Below are positions 47,270-58,257 of a stretch of DNA of 64,000 bases, piece after piece. Under the pieces are notes generated by a model. The model had not been told where the DNA came from. It saw only the letters and a list, made by a program, of their open reading frames with translations, and ran no database searches. Position 1 is the stretch's first letter. The number at the start of each line of letters is the position of its first letter. The DNA is from Acephala macrosclerotiorum (lineage: Eukaryota > Ascomycota > Leotiomycetes > Helotiales > Mollisiaceae), in the NCBI GenBank assembly GCA_014904845.1, contig MU119247.1:1-64000 (forward strand), written 5' to 3'. The translations under genes were made by a program, and so were the position numbers.

Positions 47270-48383
47270 TCTACCAGCAGTTCTAACCTTGATCGGATTG
47301 TTCTTCATCATGACAAATTCGGACCTGAAGTACTATCCCTTCCTTTCCCCCTTCCCTTCCCCCTTCCCTTCCCCTCTTACTAAAAATCTAACGTGTTAAT
47401 TGCAGACATTAATGAAAGTCGGCTCAGTCATCACTTTACTATCACTCTTCCTCGCCTCCCTCTGCAAATCCTACGCGACCCTCTTCCTAGCCCAAGGCTT
47501 CTTCTTCGGTCTCGGCTGCGCCATAACCATCCTCCCCGTATTCGCCGCTGTCCCCCGCTAGTTCGTCAAAGGCCGCGGTCTCACCATGGGAATCGTCGTT
47601 TCAGGCTCCCCTCTTGGAGGAGTAATCTGGCCCATCGTCCTTCGTCGCTTGCTTTACAAACCGAGTATTGGATTCGGATGGGCTGTGAGGATAAGCGCTT
47701 TTATTATGTTGCCGTTGTTGGCGATTGCTTGTGTTGCGATTAGACTTCCTAAGGCGAATAAGGCGCATGGTCATGGGAAGCCAGATTTGAGTACCGTTAA
47801 GAATCCAGTCTTGATAACCCTAGCTATCTCGCTCTTCTTCGTATACCTAGGGCTCTTTTCACCATTCTTCTACATCACAGGCTAGACCATCAGCTTAAAG
47901 CTCGATGTCGATATGGTGTTTTACATGGTGTCTATCATCAACGCTGCTTCGCTTTTCGGACGCGTTATTCCTGGTGTTTTGGCTGATAAGATGGGGCTGT
48001 ATAACGTCATGATTCTTTCTGCGGGAATCTCGGGGATCATTTGTGTTATGTGGACGACTGCGAAGAGTATTGGGAGTATCGTTGTGTTGTCGTTGTGTAT
48101 AGGTTTGCTTCTAGAGTACATACCCTCTCTCTTACTCCTCCACCCCCCCCTTACCCCACGCTTCCCCTCTTCTAAATCTCTCATTGACGGTTCAAAACAG
48201 GCAGTAATAGGCCTCCAAGGTGCCTGCGCCGCCGCAATCGCGAAACCCTCACAATACGGTGTAGCAATAGGCGCCGTAATGGCCGTCGTCTCCATCGCAG
48301 GCCTGATCGGATCTCCAATAAATGGACAGATTCTTGCTGCGCATAGGTATCTCGGTGTTGCGCTTTTAGTGGGTTGGCGTTAA
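47270..48383 (+). pseudogene. MFS transporter (monocarboxylate-permease type), inactivated
   Basis: Coding pieces in family order: a first visible membrane segment VITLLSLFLASLCKSYATLF, LAQGFFFGLGCAITILPVFA, AVPR then TAG (47559-47561), FVKGRGLTMGIVVSGSPLGG, ISLFFVYLGLFSPFFYITG then TAG (47883-47885), VSIINAASLFGRVIPGVLAD, and after an intron near 48105-48200 VIGLQGACAAAIAKPSQYGV and VVSIAGLIGSPINGQIL. The FVKGRGLxMGIxxxGxxxGG block is typical of fungal monocarboxylate-transporter-like MFS proteins. Both TAG codons fit Trp-to-stop changes (TGG to TAG). The first three or so membrane segments are missing. It is divergent from the intact Zn(II)2Cys6 gene. Confidence 0.7.
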
Positions 48384-49630
48384 TACTAGGGGTGTTAATT
48401 CCTGCACGGTTGGGGTTGAGTAGGAATTTGATGGCTAAAGCTTGAGCTTGAGGGTTATAGGTGTGAGGGTTCAGTTGATAATATGTGGGTGGGGGAAGGG
48501 GTGAGGTGAAGGGAGGGGGCGGATGGAGGGAGAGGGGAGAGAAGAAAAGAGGAGGAAAATTTCCTTCTGTCCTTTGACGAAGTAACGAAATTTGTACACC
48601 TCATAGAATAGATTGCTCAATATCATAGCGATGGCGTTGGCGTCCAGGACATTGAGAGGGCATTGTTTGGTTTACATAAATATCTATAAAATACTATGAA
48701 ACAATACAATCTCGTTTCAACCTGTCGGTCTCGAAAGTAGCATCTGGCTTGCAATGAGATCAAATGTCCGATTCTATTTCAGAATATTGTTGCGCATTGT
48801 TGGGGCGGCACCTGCAGGACGGCCGGCGGAACCACAGGCACCTGACGGATGGATTCCGCCAGCATGGTACGATTTACTGGGGAATATACTCGTGCGGTTA
48901 TGCTAGTATCATAGGCAACGAAATGTAATCATAGTGATCTCATTAAAACAAGTAGCCTGGTTGTAAACACTATTTATTCTACACCTAAACCACAATTAAA
49001 ATACTTTATATTCTTTTCTTTCCTCACTCTCGTAGATATCACTATATTAGAACTTACAAGCTCAATTGATTTTCGTAAAACGCATTTGCTCACGTGATAG
49101 ATCGATGGTCATTCCGCAAGCATATCTTGGAGATGGAAAGAGATGGGAGACAAAACCGAACAAGCGGAGGAACTTTGTCGTGTTCTTTCCCCCAATGCTA
49201 TCGAAAATAGAAGTGGTAAGGCAATACGAGGCTGTGTGAATGCAGAAAATTTAGGGCGCAATAATTCTTGCCACCAAGAGTGTCAAGTCTTGGAAAATGA
49301 CACAATGTCCGAAAATTCTCAGTTTGCTTCGTTTTCATTGGCTGTAAGTAACAGGTGTTTGGTGGAGGATGATTGTTCCTGATTGGAGATAGTGGATTCG
49401 AGGCTTGCAAAAGTACTGTACGTCGTCCAGCGTGTGGTGATTGGATCGCGGTTTAGAAGGCAGCCTGCACTGTTGCCATGCATTGTCCTTTTGTTCGCCT
49501 AATCCTCCAATTCCCAACAGCTACGCAAAAGGACTTCAGCCACAGTCTCATTTTATCACAGTCGCGAGGCTGCGACGAAAACATATATTTGGACGACATC
49601 TCCTCCCCTTTGGACTTCCCACATCACCGA
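48384..49630. other. intergenic, no gene seen
   Basis: Contains G-rich and A/T-rich stretches and, near 48830-48880, a short imperfect inverted repeat (GGCGGAA/TTCCGCC). Frames at 49143-49410 are not convincing. The right part is the promoter of the Clr5 gene. Confidence 0.4.
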
Positions 49631-51426
49631 ATGTCGTTCAATTACTTCTCATTAGCCATGTCCTACGCAGATCCATTCGCGCCTGTCTTTCCTTCTACCG
49701 TGGCTGATGGAGCCATGATGATGGCACCAAGGAGGGTTGTGCCTACCGCAGAGGATTGGGAGCGTCATCGACCAATCATCAAACGTTTATACGTGGACGA
49801 GAGCAAGAAACTGAAGGAAGTCGCAAATATCATGGCTTCTCAATATGGACACAATGCGACGTGAGTATCCTCTCTGCACACACCAAGTACTAGTCGCTGA
49901 CCTCTAGCAGGGAGCGGATGTACAAAGCCCGACTCGAGAAGTGGAAATTCAAGAAAAACAACAACGAGATTGAAATGCTTGCGATTCATCGGATTCATAC
50001 CAAAAGAGATAGGATCAGGAAACAAACAACGTTTCGAGTCCGAGGCCAAACCGTATCCGTAGAGCAGGTCCTCCATTACTTTAGTCGGAAGAAGAAATAT
50101 CGAGAAGCGTACAGCGCTCCCACGCCTTCAGATATCTCCTATAGGACACCATCACCGATGCCTATGTACACGTCCACCGACAACTACATCCAAATTGTCT
50201 CAGCAGAATATGCCTCTCAGTCCAGTCCTCTAGCTGGGAAAACTTTCTCCGAGATCCCTGCAGACAACTTCGGGGCTACCTGGGAGGATGGTACGAGCTT
50301 GATTTCTACGCCACCCTTCGTCGAAGACGAAAATATCCTTCAGATGACACTTACCGACATGTGCAACCTCCTGTCGCCTAGTCCAAGTATCCCGTGTTCG
50401 CCTTCTACACCACAGACTCTGCTCAAACCTGAACGTCTTCTTCTAACCATCAAGACATACGTGGATGGCTCTTTCAGGAATGGAACTTGGATTACAGATA
50501 AAAGCGGATATTGCACAACTGCCCCTTCGGAAACAGAAGAGATTTCTAATGCACCATTTGACTTTCAAGAGTACTTCCTTACAGCTATTAGCTTTGTAAA
50601 GAAAGGCATGCTAGTCGAGTTTCGCCGAATACTCTCAAAAGCATTCAACCTTGTCAAATCTCTCGTTCGCGACAAACATCCACGATCGTTAGACATGATA
50701 CTAGGCATCTTTCTCTACCTCAAAAGTGAAGGGCATCCAGAAATCGTTGAAATTCTGCGCCAATACCTTTCCGAAATCGCCGCAGATCTGCTTGCTGCAA
50801 ACCATCCTTGGGCATGTATCTATCAAATCATCGGCATGCTCGAGGAAGATTCATTTGAACAAGCCATTTTCCAGTCTTGGAAATGTACAATAGACGGTTT
50901 TGAGAAAACTCTTGGACCATTCCATCACACTAGCCTCGATATGAATCTCAACTTCATTTATCAGACAAACAATGTTCTCGAGAAAGAAAAGCTTGTTCGA
51001 AGACTTCTTGCACGATACGAAGACTACTCAAGCATCGCGACTCGGCAAAGTTTGCGAATCATCACCGAACTAGGATGGAATCTGCACGATCAAGGTCGTT
51101 TTATAGAAGTCGAAGAGCTGGGCCTAGATGTTTTGGTCCAAGCCGAAACGCAAAACCTGGACACGAAGATAGAGGCTTTAGAACTCCTAGGTCGTAGTAA
51201 ATACAATCAGGACAAAAGAAGGTTGGCAGAAGAGAATCAGCGCAGTGTTATAAAAATAATTGTTGATAATTTTGGGGTGAATGATTCGTGGGCCATTAAG
51301 AACATGGTTATATTGGAGACTTGGCTTCGAGATTGGGGACGTGAAATGGAAGCAAACGAGCTGAAAGCCCAAATCGACGAGGCAATAGGGAAAGACATGA
51401 CTGATGAAGAATTTAACAGACAATGA
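49631..51426 (+). CDS. Clr5-domain protein (581 aa)
   Basis: Exons 49631-49860 and 49911-51426 give an exact 581-residue protein, starting at MSFNYFSLAM. Residues about 38-92 match the Clr5 domain: WERHRPIIKRLYVDESKKLK, then VANIMASQYGHNATERMYK, then RLEKWKFKKN. The domain spans the intron, as usual. A basic segment follows (IRKQTTFRVRGQTVSVEQVL). Residues about 150-220 are Ser/Pro-rich. The C-terminal half is helical with TPR-like spacing (LHDQGRFIEVEELGLDVLVQ, ALELLGRSKYNQDKRRLAEE). Clr5-domain proteins are abundant and mostly uncharacterised in ascomycetes; a role in chromatin or regulation is only suggested by the name-giving fission yeast factor. Confidence 0.85.
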
Positions 51427-52030
51427 GACTTTGACAGGCTCACGATGTGCCTTGAAGCTCGCCCTTTGAACCAATCCTTTGACTTCATCTTCAACCACCA
51501 TCACCCCCTCCTCCTCCCCAATCTCAACCTCAATACAACAGTCCTCCATACTTTGTGGGATATGCACTTGAAGGTGGGTCATTATCTCTTTGTATCTTCA
51601 ATCAGCGATGACCTATGACATGATACTGATTTGTGAAGGCATATATTCCAAGATCGGAGAGGAGAACCTGAAGCTACGAAATCACAAGAGAGAGACGATT
51701 TGTGTCATGAACAGCACCAACGACGCACTGACCCTCAGCACAATATCTCGATTGTCACTTTCAAAAATGGCTGTGAATGCTTCTCTCTCGATCTCGCTAG
51801 CGCTCAATATGGTTATTACGAACCCGTCATGCTGTGGAGAGACAATGTCCAGAAGCTTCGATTTGCAGGAAGATAACTACAAGGGTTTCAGAGGCTTGAA
51901 GACTAGCTCTTGAAAATGTAAACGTCGAACAGCTTAGGTGGCTGGATAAGAACTTCCTTGAGCCTGAGTTCCTAGATATCTGCCTGGCTAAAGAAATTCA
52001 TTTTGCGTTGGGAATCACAGGCGAAGCTTC
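51427..52030. other. intergenic, possibly decayed coding
   Basis: A plus frame at 51590-51913 and a minus frame at 51582-51187 look partly protein-like but have no recognised family. This is the left flank of the MITE. Confidence 0.3.
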
Positions 52031-52032
52031 TA

Positions 52033-52547
52033 AGGATGCCTTAGGGGCACGGCGGGAACACCTCGGGTTGTCCCACTTAAAAAAAGGCGGTGAGCAAGAA
52101 CTTTTTGCGGCGATTTACATCTTCTTTTTAATTGATTAAATAAAAGCTCTTGAAAGGGAAAGAGATGGCTGCCCAGGAAAAAATTGCTAAGGCAAAACTG
52201 GCATTGCGATGCCGCCAAGGGTAGGGCTTTTAAAGGGAAGTAAGGCTGGTTTATACTGCATACAAAGTGGGAGTGTAAATAGGAGGGAGCTTAGGAATGC
52301 AAAAGGAAAGGAAATCAAGGGTGGACTTATTTTATGACTATGCAATTCTCTACTTTTGAGACTCAAATGCATCGCAACTCTAAAAAAAAGCAACGTACAT
52401 ATATAGCTACTCGTAGAATAAAACAGATTCTTCTTTTTAATATCGTTTTTAGAGATATTTATGCTTTCAATATGCGCAGTCTCGTGATGGCAAAAATCCA
52501 GGGTTGGGATAACCCGGGGTGTTCCCGCCGTGCCCTCGAGGCGTCCC
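52033..52547. mobile_element. Tc1/mariner-like MITE, 515 bp, TA target-site duplication
   Basis: The termini are inverted repeats of about 43 bp (52033-52075 and 52505-52547) matching at 36 of 43 positions. All seven mismatches are transitions. The shared core is GGCACGGCGGGAACACC. TA occurs on both sides (52031-52032 and 52548-52549), the target preference of Tc1/mariner elements. The interior has no transposase frame. It is AT-richer than the termini and includes a short plus-strand peptide-like stretch (MAAQEKIAKAKLALRCRQG), possibly a remnant. A non-autonomous element moved by a transposase encoded elsewhere is the simplest reading. Confidence 0.8.
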
Positions 52548-52555
52548 TAAAAGCA

Positions 52556-53270
52556 TTGAATCATAGGGTATATTGGTTTCGGAGCTGCTTGGCTTGGCAC
52601 AGGGAGAATACTAGAAGAAGAAGTAATTGGTTGAGTGTGTGAATGCTGATTTGCGCCCCCGAGCCGAAGAGTTGAGATTGGGGTGTCAGAATTGTCCGTT
52701 CCTAGTTAAGGCCAAGCAAACTTTATGCCTAGGCTACCTAGCAGAAAATAATCTTGACTCGCCGCATCGAACTGCGTTCATCATGTAGTTAAAAAGGTCA
52801 GAGCGTTGATCGCTAATCTTAACCTTCCTTACCATCATCAGTAATAATTACCGCCAGTCATTGCTATCACGAATACAATTGCAACCCCTGTATAGATGAG
52901 ATCCAGTTCAGTATCTTGGGGTTGACCAATGAGGCAATCAACACTTTGAAGGGTGCGAGGTTGGCATACAGAATTGTCAACATGAAGCGGGGTCACATGG
53001 GAGGTGCATTCCAGTATGCCTGGTTCCATGGAAAGACTCGGGGCTAGTGGATCTTTGGGAGTTTCTCCTAATGCCGGGTCTGTCGTGAGGGTCTGAGACG
53101 AATGTAATTGCTAGGCATTATTCAACTTCACGAGGACACCTGGTAGCAGCGTAACGGATAATCGACTCGAAAATCAAGAAGTTGCACTAATTGAGACCTT
53201 CTTGGTGGAGTTGTGAAACCTTCTTGGTTTGCCGACGTCCCCTTTGCTGTGCGAAGCTCCTTCGTAGGTC
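52556..53270. other. intergenic, no gene seen
   Basis: No convincing frame on either strand. A 63-codon minus frame (52838-53029) is probably chance. Confidence 0.4.
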
Positions 53271-53313
53271 TTGCGGAGGGGTTGCGGAGGGGCTGCGGAG
53301 GGGTTGCGGAGGG
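53271..53313 (+). repeat. 11-bp minisatellite, about 4 copies
   Basis: The unit TTGCGGAGGGG repeats at 53271, 53282, 53293 (first base C) and 53304. Minus-strand frames across it owe their length to the repeat and are not evidence for a gene. Confidence 0.85.
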
Positions 53314-55229
53314 TCCCTCGTGCATGCGACGTGCAACAAAATTTCTGGTTTGAGCTGGATGATACACGTGACTTGAGAATGGCGACCAGACTCAGGTGTG
53401 TTTCCATGGTCACTGAGCCGTAGGTTCAAGGCCCATGGAGTTTTCGGTGACAAAGATTCTAAATGGAGCATTTTTGAGTAGTGCAGGAGGAGGTTTAAGA
53501 TTGGGGTGTCGTATCACGTGTGAGACGGATGCCGTGAAATTGTCCGTCGGCGATGTGGAATTTTGATGCTGTCGTCATGCTTAAAGTGTTGAGGGAGAAT
53601 TGTAATGGTTTTTAATAATATACTGAAGGATGTCTAGGCCACCGCTTGGATGCAATTACAAATGTCCCAGATGCCGAGCTCGAGCATTTGCAAAGGTTCT
53701 TAAGGTAGCTTCCAAATACCCACAACTCATGCAGAACTATTCTAAAGTTATCCAAAGTCAGTTTTGCTTGCCAAAATGCAGCTGTCGCTATGCGTAGCCA
53801 TGTTATCTCTGTTATATTTTAAGTTCTTGCTTTTGTCCTCTCTGCAAATTGAGTGACGTCTTGGGATATGCAAGACATTGCTGTTGTCGACTTCTTGGGA
53901 GACATAAGATCTGCCGTTGAGGGTATGGTGCAAGACGTACAGATCAATATAGACGAAAGCTCCAGGCGTTAGAATGATGTACGTTAGAAGCTGTACATGT
54001 TGGAATAATATTAGAGGTATCTGATTGTTAGTTAAAGGAAAAGGAGTTTGGCAGTATAAAGTCTACCAATATAAGTGGAGATGGTTGAATCATTATCTTC
54101 GTCTTTGATATTCATCGTGCATGTCGTCAAAGCTGGAACTGAATAAATAACGATATTTTTAACTTCAGCATCAAGCCTCAGTCTGTGGCACAGAAAATCG
54201 ACACTTATGCATTTCAAACTTACAATTCGGGATGATCTCTTCCTCGCGCATAGTGGTCTCGCCCTACGCTGCGACATGGACTCCATCAGAGTCCTTTGCG
54301 AACTCTCTGACAGGGATCTAGACGAGCTTGAGATGTGTTGCACCAGCGATTGTCAATTCTGTCGTCCAGACTGGAAATGCAATGTATGCTACCCACCCGC
54401 ACCCAACCATCGTCCCAAATAGGAAACGCAGGAATGGATCGGCCAACGAACATGATGTAGTATGACTGATAGCTAGATAGAATATAGTAAAAACGAATTA
54501 TGACTGCCTAAAGGCCCCGAAACTATTCAAAAAGGCGAGCCTCCATAATAGGACAGACGTTGTTTCGTCCATGCCTAGGTTTCTTGAAGTTAACGCCAAC
54601 TCGTTGAGTTTGTGCTACTATCTTAACCCCAAGCACCGTATGAGAATTCCGAGGAAACGGGAGGAGGATAACAATCCAGAATAAAATTACTTTCCCCCAG
54701 GGACGCTCAAATGCTCGGGAGGTGCTGGGGCAGTTGTTGAGTGAAAACAATGTCTCGACCTTCTCATAGAATAGGAGACCTCGAAGAGGAGCTAGGGGAC
54801 TGGCACCATTTTAGTCGCTGGCACGAAACATAATTCTTGGGAGAGCTCTGGTGGTATCGCTGGTTTGTAGGTATTGATAAGACTTCGAGGACTGGAACAT
54901 GAAGCGGTGTTCCACCATGTATCTTGTTGCTGCCCCTACTTGGAGAATCTGAATATGGCATCACTAATATCCAAACAGCCAAGATTTATTGCATGACATG
55001 GGTACAGAATAACAGGGACATATAACGGCACTAGTAAATATTCAATGAGATATCTACCGTGGAAGCTGAGAGCCTCTCCAGCTTCCGGCCACGTGTGTAT
55101 GCTTGTGTGTATGCGTGCCTCGAGTGCCTCTCCGTAAAAGCTGCATGTATCTCGCAGTATGCCGAGGGCGTATAGAGAACAATATCTCAATCTCAGACGC
55201 GTAGACAAGATCGGGAGGGACGAGGGGAA
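53314..55229. other. long gene-poor stretch
   Basis: No gene supported. A 71-codon plus frame at 54207-54422 is Cys-rich in its second half (CCTSDCQFCRPDWKCNVC) but has no signal peptide and no recognised family. A minus frame at 54936-55325 is continuous but not family-like. Confidence 0.35.
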
Positions 55230-55605
55230 TTGAAATCGCGATATGGTTGTAGCAAGGCGCCTTCTGTCTTTTTGATGTACCCTTTTTGTAGCAGATGTAT
55301 AGAGGTTCTCGATCATCGTCTGCAATTGCTCGGGGCCCCAGTTTCCGTGCTCGTCGAATGTTCGCGTGTAGTTAGAGAGTAGGTTGTGGAATCTGTGGCA
55401 TCGTTTGCTGTAAGCGCCCCGGGAGCATGATAGTATCTCGAAATGGCAGATCGTAGTAGCGCGACTCTAAAAACACGGCGGTAGGTTCAGGAGCTGTGAG
55501 GGGGTGAGGGCGCGAGAAGTAGTTTGGTGTCGGGACTTGAGAGAATGGTGGGGAAATGCATGTCGACAACAAGCTAGGGATTATTCTGCATATTGTCACC
55601 GCCAT
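55230..55605 (-). pseudogene. unidentified coding-like segment
   Basis: Minus-strand frame from 55605: after a poorly conserved start it reads SRYYDLPFRDTIMLPGRLQQ and TMPQIPQPTL plus stop. A shifted frame continues NYTRTFDEHGNWGPEQLQTM and IENLYTSATKRVHQKD. The two halves together look like one protein broken by a frameshift near 55372. Family not recognised. Confidence 0.3.
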
Positions 55606-56208
55606 TTGATTAGCTTCAGGTTTCTCTTGGCTTTCTTCCCCAGCCCCAAGATTCCTTCATTGCAAAAGCAAATATCGTCCCCAAAATCTGCATAACCAGC
55701 TCCTCCGCGGCCATTTCGAAATCCATGCGTCACGACTCTCTGTTGCAGGTAGCACTATCTTCAGCGTTGACATCGATGTCAACATCCTTATCAAGTGCTC
55801 GAGGTTCAACATCTTCCGTGGCAGATGGTGTGGAGGCCCCGGAGATGCACAACATTGATGATAGAGATAAGGAGGCAGATAAGGCACAATACATGACATA
55901 TATCTACCCCCAAGAACCCGCCAAGTCTCGGATCTTCGAGGACATCAGCTCTTTCCAAGCCTTCCGCACGACTTGGCTGCATCCAGTTCATCTCACAGGC
56001 TGACATGTGGCAGCCCCTGAACCCTCGAGACGTCCTTATCTTGAGGCGTGGGACTAAGACATTGGCCGATGGGTTTCGATTTTTCTCCTGGAAACATCCG
56101 TTTCTTCTTTCCTATCAACAGGCAAGATTGAGTTGCGATGTCGCATTGAGTTAGCGCTCGACGTGATGTGACTGCAATATACTTTCAGCCAAATCAGAGT
56201 GAACGACC
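55606..56208. other. intergenic, no gene supported
   Basis: A plus frame at 55725-56003 and its minus shadow lack family resemblance. Confidence 0.4.
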
Positions 56209-56209
56209 T

Positions 56210-56215
56210 TGATAG
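56210..56215 (+). promoter_or_regulatory. GATA-factor site (TGATAG)
   Basis: Matches the HGATAR consensus bound by AreA-type nitrogen regulators. It lies about 410 bp upstream of the nitrate transporter start, near a NirA-type site. Such short motifs also occur by chance. Confidence 0.35.
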
Positions 56216-56236
56216 GTGTAGCTCCAGCATCCAGAT

Positions 56237-56244
56237 CTCCGTGG
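56237..56244 (+). promoter_or_regulatory. NirA-type site CTCCGTGG
   Basis: An exact match to the nitrate-specific regulator consensus CTCCGHGG known from Aspergillus nidulans NirA. It is about 380 bp upstream of the nitrate transporter ATG. With nearby GATA sites it suggests nitrate induction with nitrogen repression. Confidence 0.6.
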
Positions 56245-56418
56245 AGTCGAGGGCATGAGCATGACTTTATATTCCCCATGATTTTCACTTCACATGGCTT
56301 TGCCAAGTGTGGAAGATCCTTCTCGTGCCCGCCTATGCTTGGTTGGCTGAAGGATCGTGAACTGTGCGATCCAATTTTAACATTACCCGTGGAGAAGAAA
56401 ACATGTTCAAGACCTCAA

Positions 56419-56424
56419 AGATAA
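56419..56424 (+). promoter_or_regulatory. GATA-factor site (AGATAA)
   Basis: An HGATAR match about 200 bp upstream of the nitrate transporter start. Consistent with AreA-type control, though short enough to occur by chance. Confidence 0.4.
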
Positions 56425-56488
56425 GCAATTCACAAGTCCAAGGAGATCTTCGACTTCATTCCGTACAATGAAGGTGTTGAATGCTTGC

Positions 56489-56495
56489 TATAAAT
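56489..56495 (+). promoter_or_regulatory. TATA-like element
   Basis: TATAAAT about 130 bp before the nitrate transporter ATG, at a plausible distance for a core promoter with a short leader. Confidence 0.45.
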
Positions 56496-56624
56496 GAGGA
56501 AGGTGAATCTCAAATATATGCTCCTTAACCCCACAGTTCATTCACTCCTTCTACATCAGGATATCTGGCATATTCTACCAACCTCACACAAGAATCGACC
56601 ACTGCCTTCAAGCCACTCGCAAAC

Positions 56625-58257
56625 ATGGGACTCAAGATCTCCCAGCTCTGGGAAGCCCCAGCCGTCAACCCTCTCAATCGCAAGGCTCAATCCATTCCAA
56701 TTCTCAACCCTCTCAACAAATACGGCAGAATATTCTTCTTCTCATGGCTCGGATTCATGGTCGCGTTCCTTTCATGGTACGTCCACTTATTTACGCCTCA
56801 GATCATCGTTCCTAACGTATGGCAGGTATGCGTTCCCACCGCTATTGACTCTCACTATCAAGAAGGATCTCCACATGAGCCAAAATCAATATGCGAACTC
56901 TAACATCATGTCTCTTACCGGCACCCTCGTCATTCGATTGATTTCGGGTCCTCTTTGCGACAAATTCGGTCCTCGCTATGTCTTCGTTGGTTGTCTGCTC
57001 CTTGGCGCACTCCCAACTGCGCTCGCTGGAACCGTCACAACCCCTACTGGACTCGTTATCCTCCGTTTCTTCATCGGTGTTCTTGGCGCCTCGTTCGTGC
57101 CTTGCCAAGTTTGGTGCACAGGTTTCTTCGACAAGAATGTCGTCGGTACTGCGAACGCATTGGCCGGTGGATGGGGCAATTCGGGCGGTGGCATCACAGT
57201 AAGTCTCCTTCAACCAACATTCACAGATATTTGTTAACCCCACCCAGTATTTCGTCATGCCCGCCATCTTCGATTCCCTAATGAAGCATCAACATCTGAC
57301 TGCACATGTTGCATGGAGAGTGTCATTCATTGTCCCATTCATCATCATCGTCAGCATTGCCATGGGAATCCTCTTCACTACCGAGGATTGCCCAAGCGGA
57401 AAATGGGCCAATCGTCATCAACCACTCGACAACATCGCCGTCGACGCTGTCATTAACTCTTCTTCCCAAGAGAAGATCCCAACCGAGAAAACAGAGAAGA
57501 ATGCTGAGGCTGCCGAGCACGAACCTACTGCCATCGACAAAGCTGAGGGAGAAGTCATTGTCGCACCAACTCTTAAAGAAGGTCTCCAGGTCGTCTTCTC
57601 TCTCCAGACCCTCGCCCTTGCGGCTCCCTATGCCTGCTCATTCGGTGCGTACCCTCCAATCCCCCTCTCTCCCATTCAATCCATCTCCCAACACAAACTA
57701 ACAAACTTCCAGGCGGTGAACTCGCAATCAACTCCATCATCGGAACCTACTACCTCAAGAACTTCCCCAAACTCGGACAAACCGGTCCCGGCCGCTGGGC
57801 AGCAATGTTCGGCCTCCTGAACGTCGTCTTCCGTCCCCTCGGCGGTGCCATCGGCGACCTCCTCTACAAATGCACCGGCACCGTCTGGTCCAAGAAGCTC
57901 CTAATCACCTTTCTTGGTATCGCCATGGGATGTTTCGAACTCGCCATCGGCCTTACCGACCCCAGTCGCGAAGCTCTCATGTTCGGTCTCATCGCTGGTC
58001 TTGCTGTCTTCATGGATGCTTCCAATGGCGCTAATTTCGCGGTTGTTCCTCATGTCCATCCTTTCGCCAATGGTATTCTTTCCGGAATAGTTGGTGCGAG
58101 TGGAAATCTTGGCGGCATTGTGTTTGCGATTATCTTTAGGTACAATGGGACGCATTATGCGAAGGCGATCTGGATTATTGGGGCTATTTCGATTGGCATC
58201 AATGTTGCTTGCAGCTGGATTAGACCAATTCCGAAAAAGCAGATTGGTGGTCAGTAA
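56625..58257 (+). CDS. crnA: high-affinity nitrate/nitrite transporter (NNP family, NRT2/CrnA type), 488 aa
   Basis: Exons 56625-56776, 56826-57198, 57248-57644 and 57713-58257 join to an exact 488-residue protein. It imports nitrate by proton symport across the plasma membrane. Both NNP nitrate signatures are present: [11 protein letters not shown] (about 165-175) and [11 protein letters not shown] (about 434-444). The loop between membrane segments 2 and 3 has [16 protein letters not shown] (MFS motif A). A long acidic cytosolic loop lies between the two halves (about 215-275, [19 protein letters not shown]), as in fungal members. Twelve hydrophobic segments fit. No nitrate or nitrite reductase gene lies in this window, so it is not part of a visible nitrate cluster here. 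A NirA-type site and GATA motifs lie upstream. Confidence 0.95.

Noticed and set aside
47883..47885. TGA/TAG stops in several genes as evidence for an altered genetic code
   Set aside because: Intact genes in the window use normal stops and normal Trp codons, and the interrupted genes mostly carry frameshifts as well.
48830..48885. Short inverted repeat GGCGGAA/TTCCGCC as transposon end
   Set aside because: The stem is only about 10 bp with a mismatch, and no partner end or duplication was found.
53174..53471. Minus-strand frames of 79-94 codons with repeated Pro-rich peptides
   Set aside because: Their open length and internal repetition come from the 11-bp minisatellite at 53271-53313.
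54207..54422. Cys-rich small protein, possible effector
   Set aside because: No signal peptide, no upstream promoter evidence, and Cys spacing does not match a known effector fold; too weak to call.
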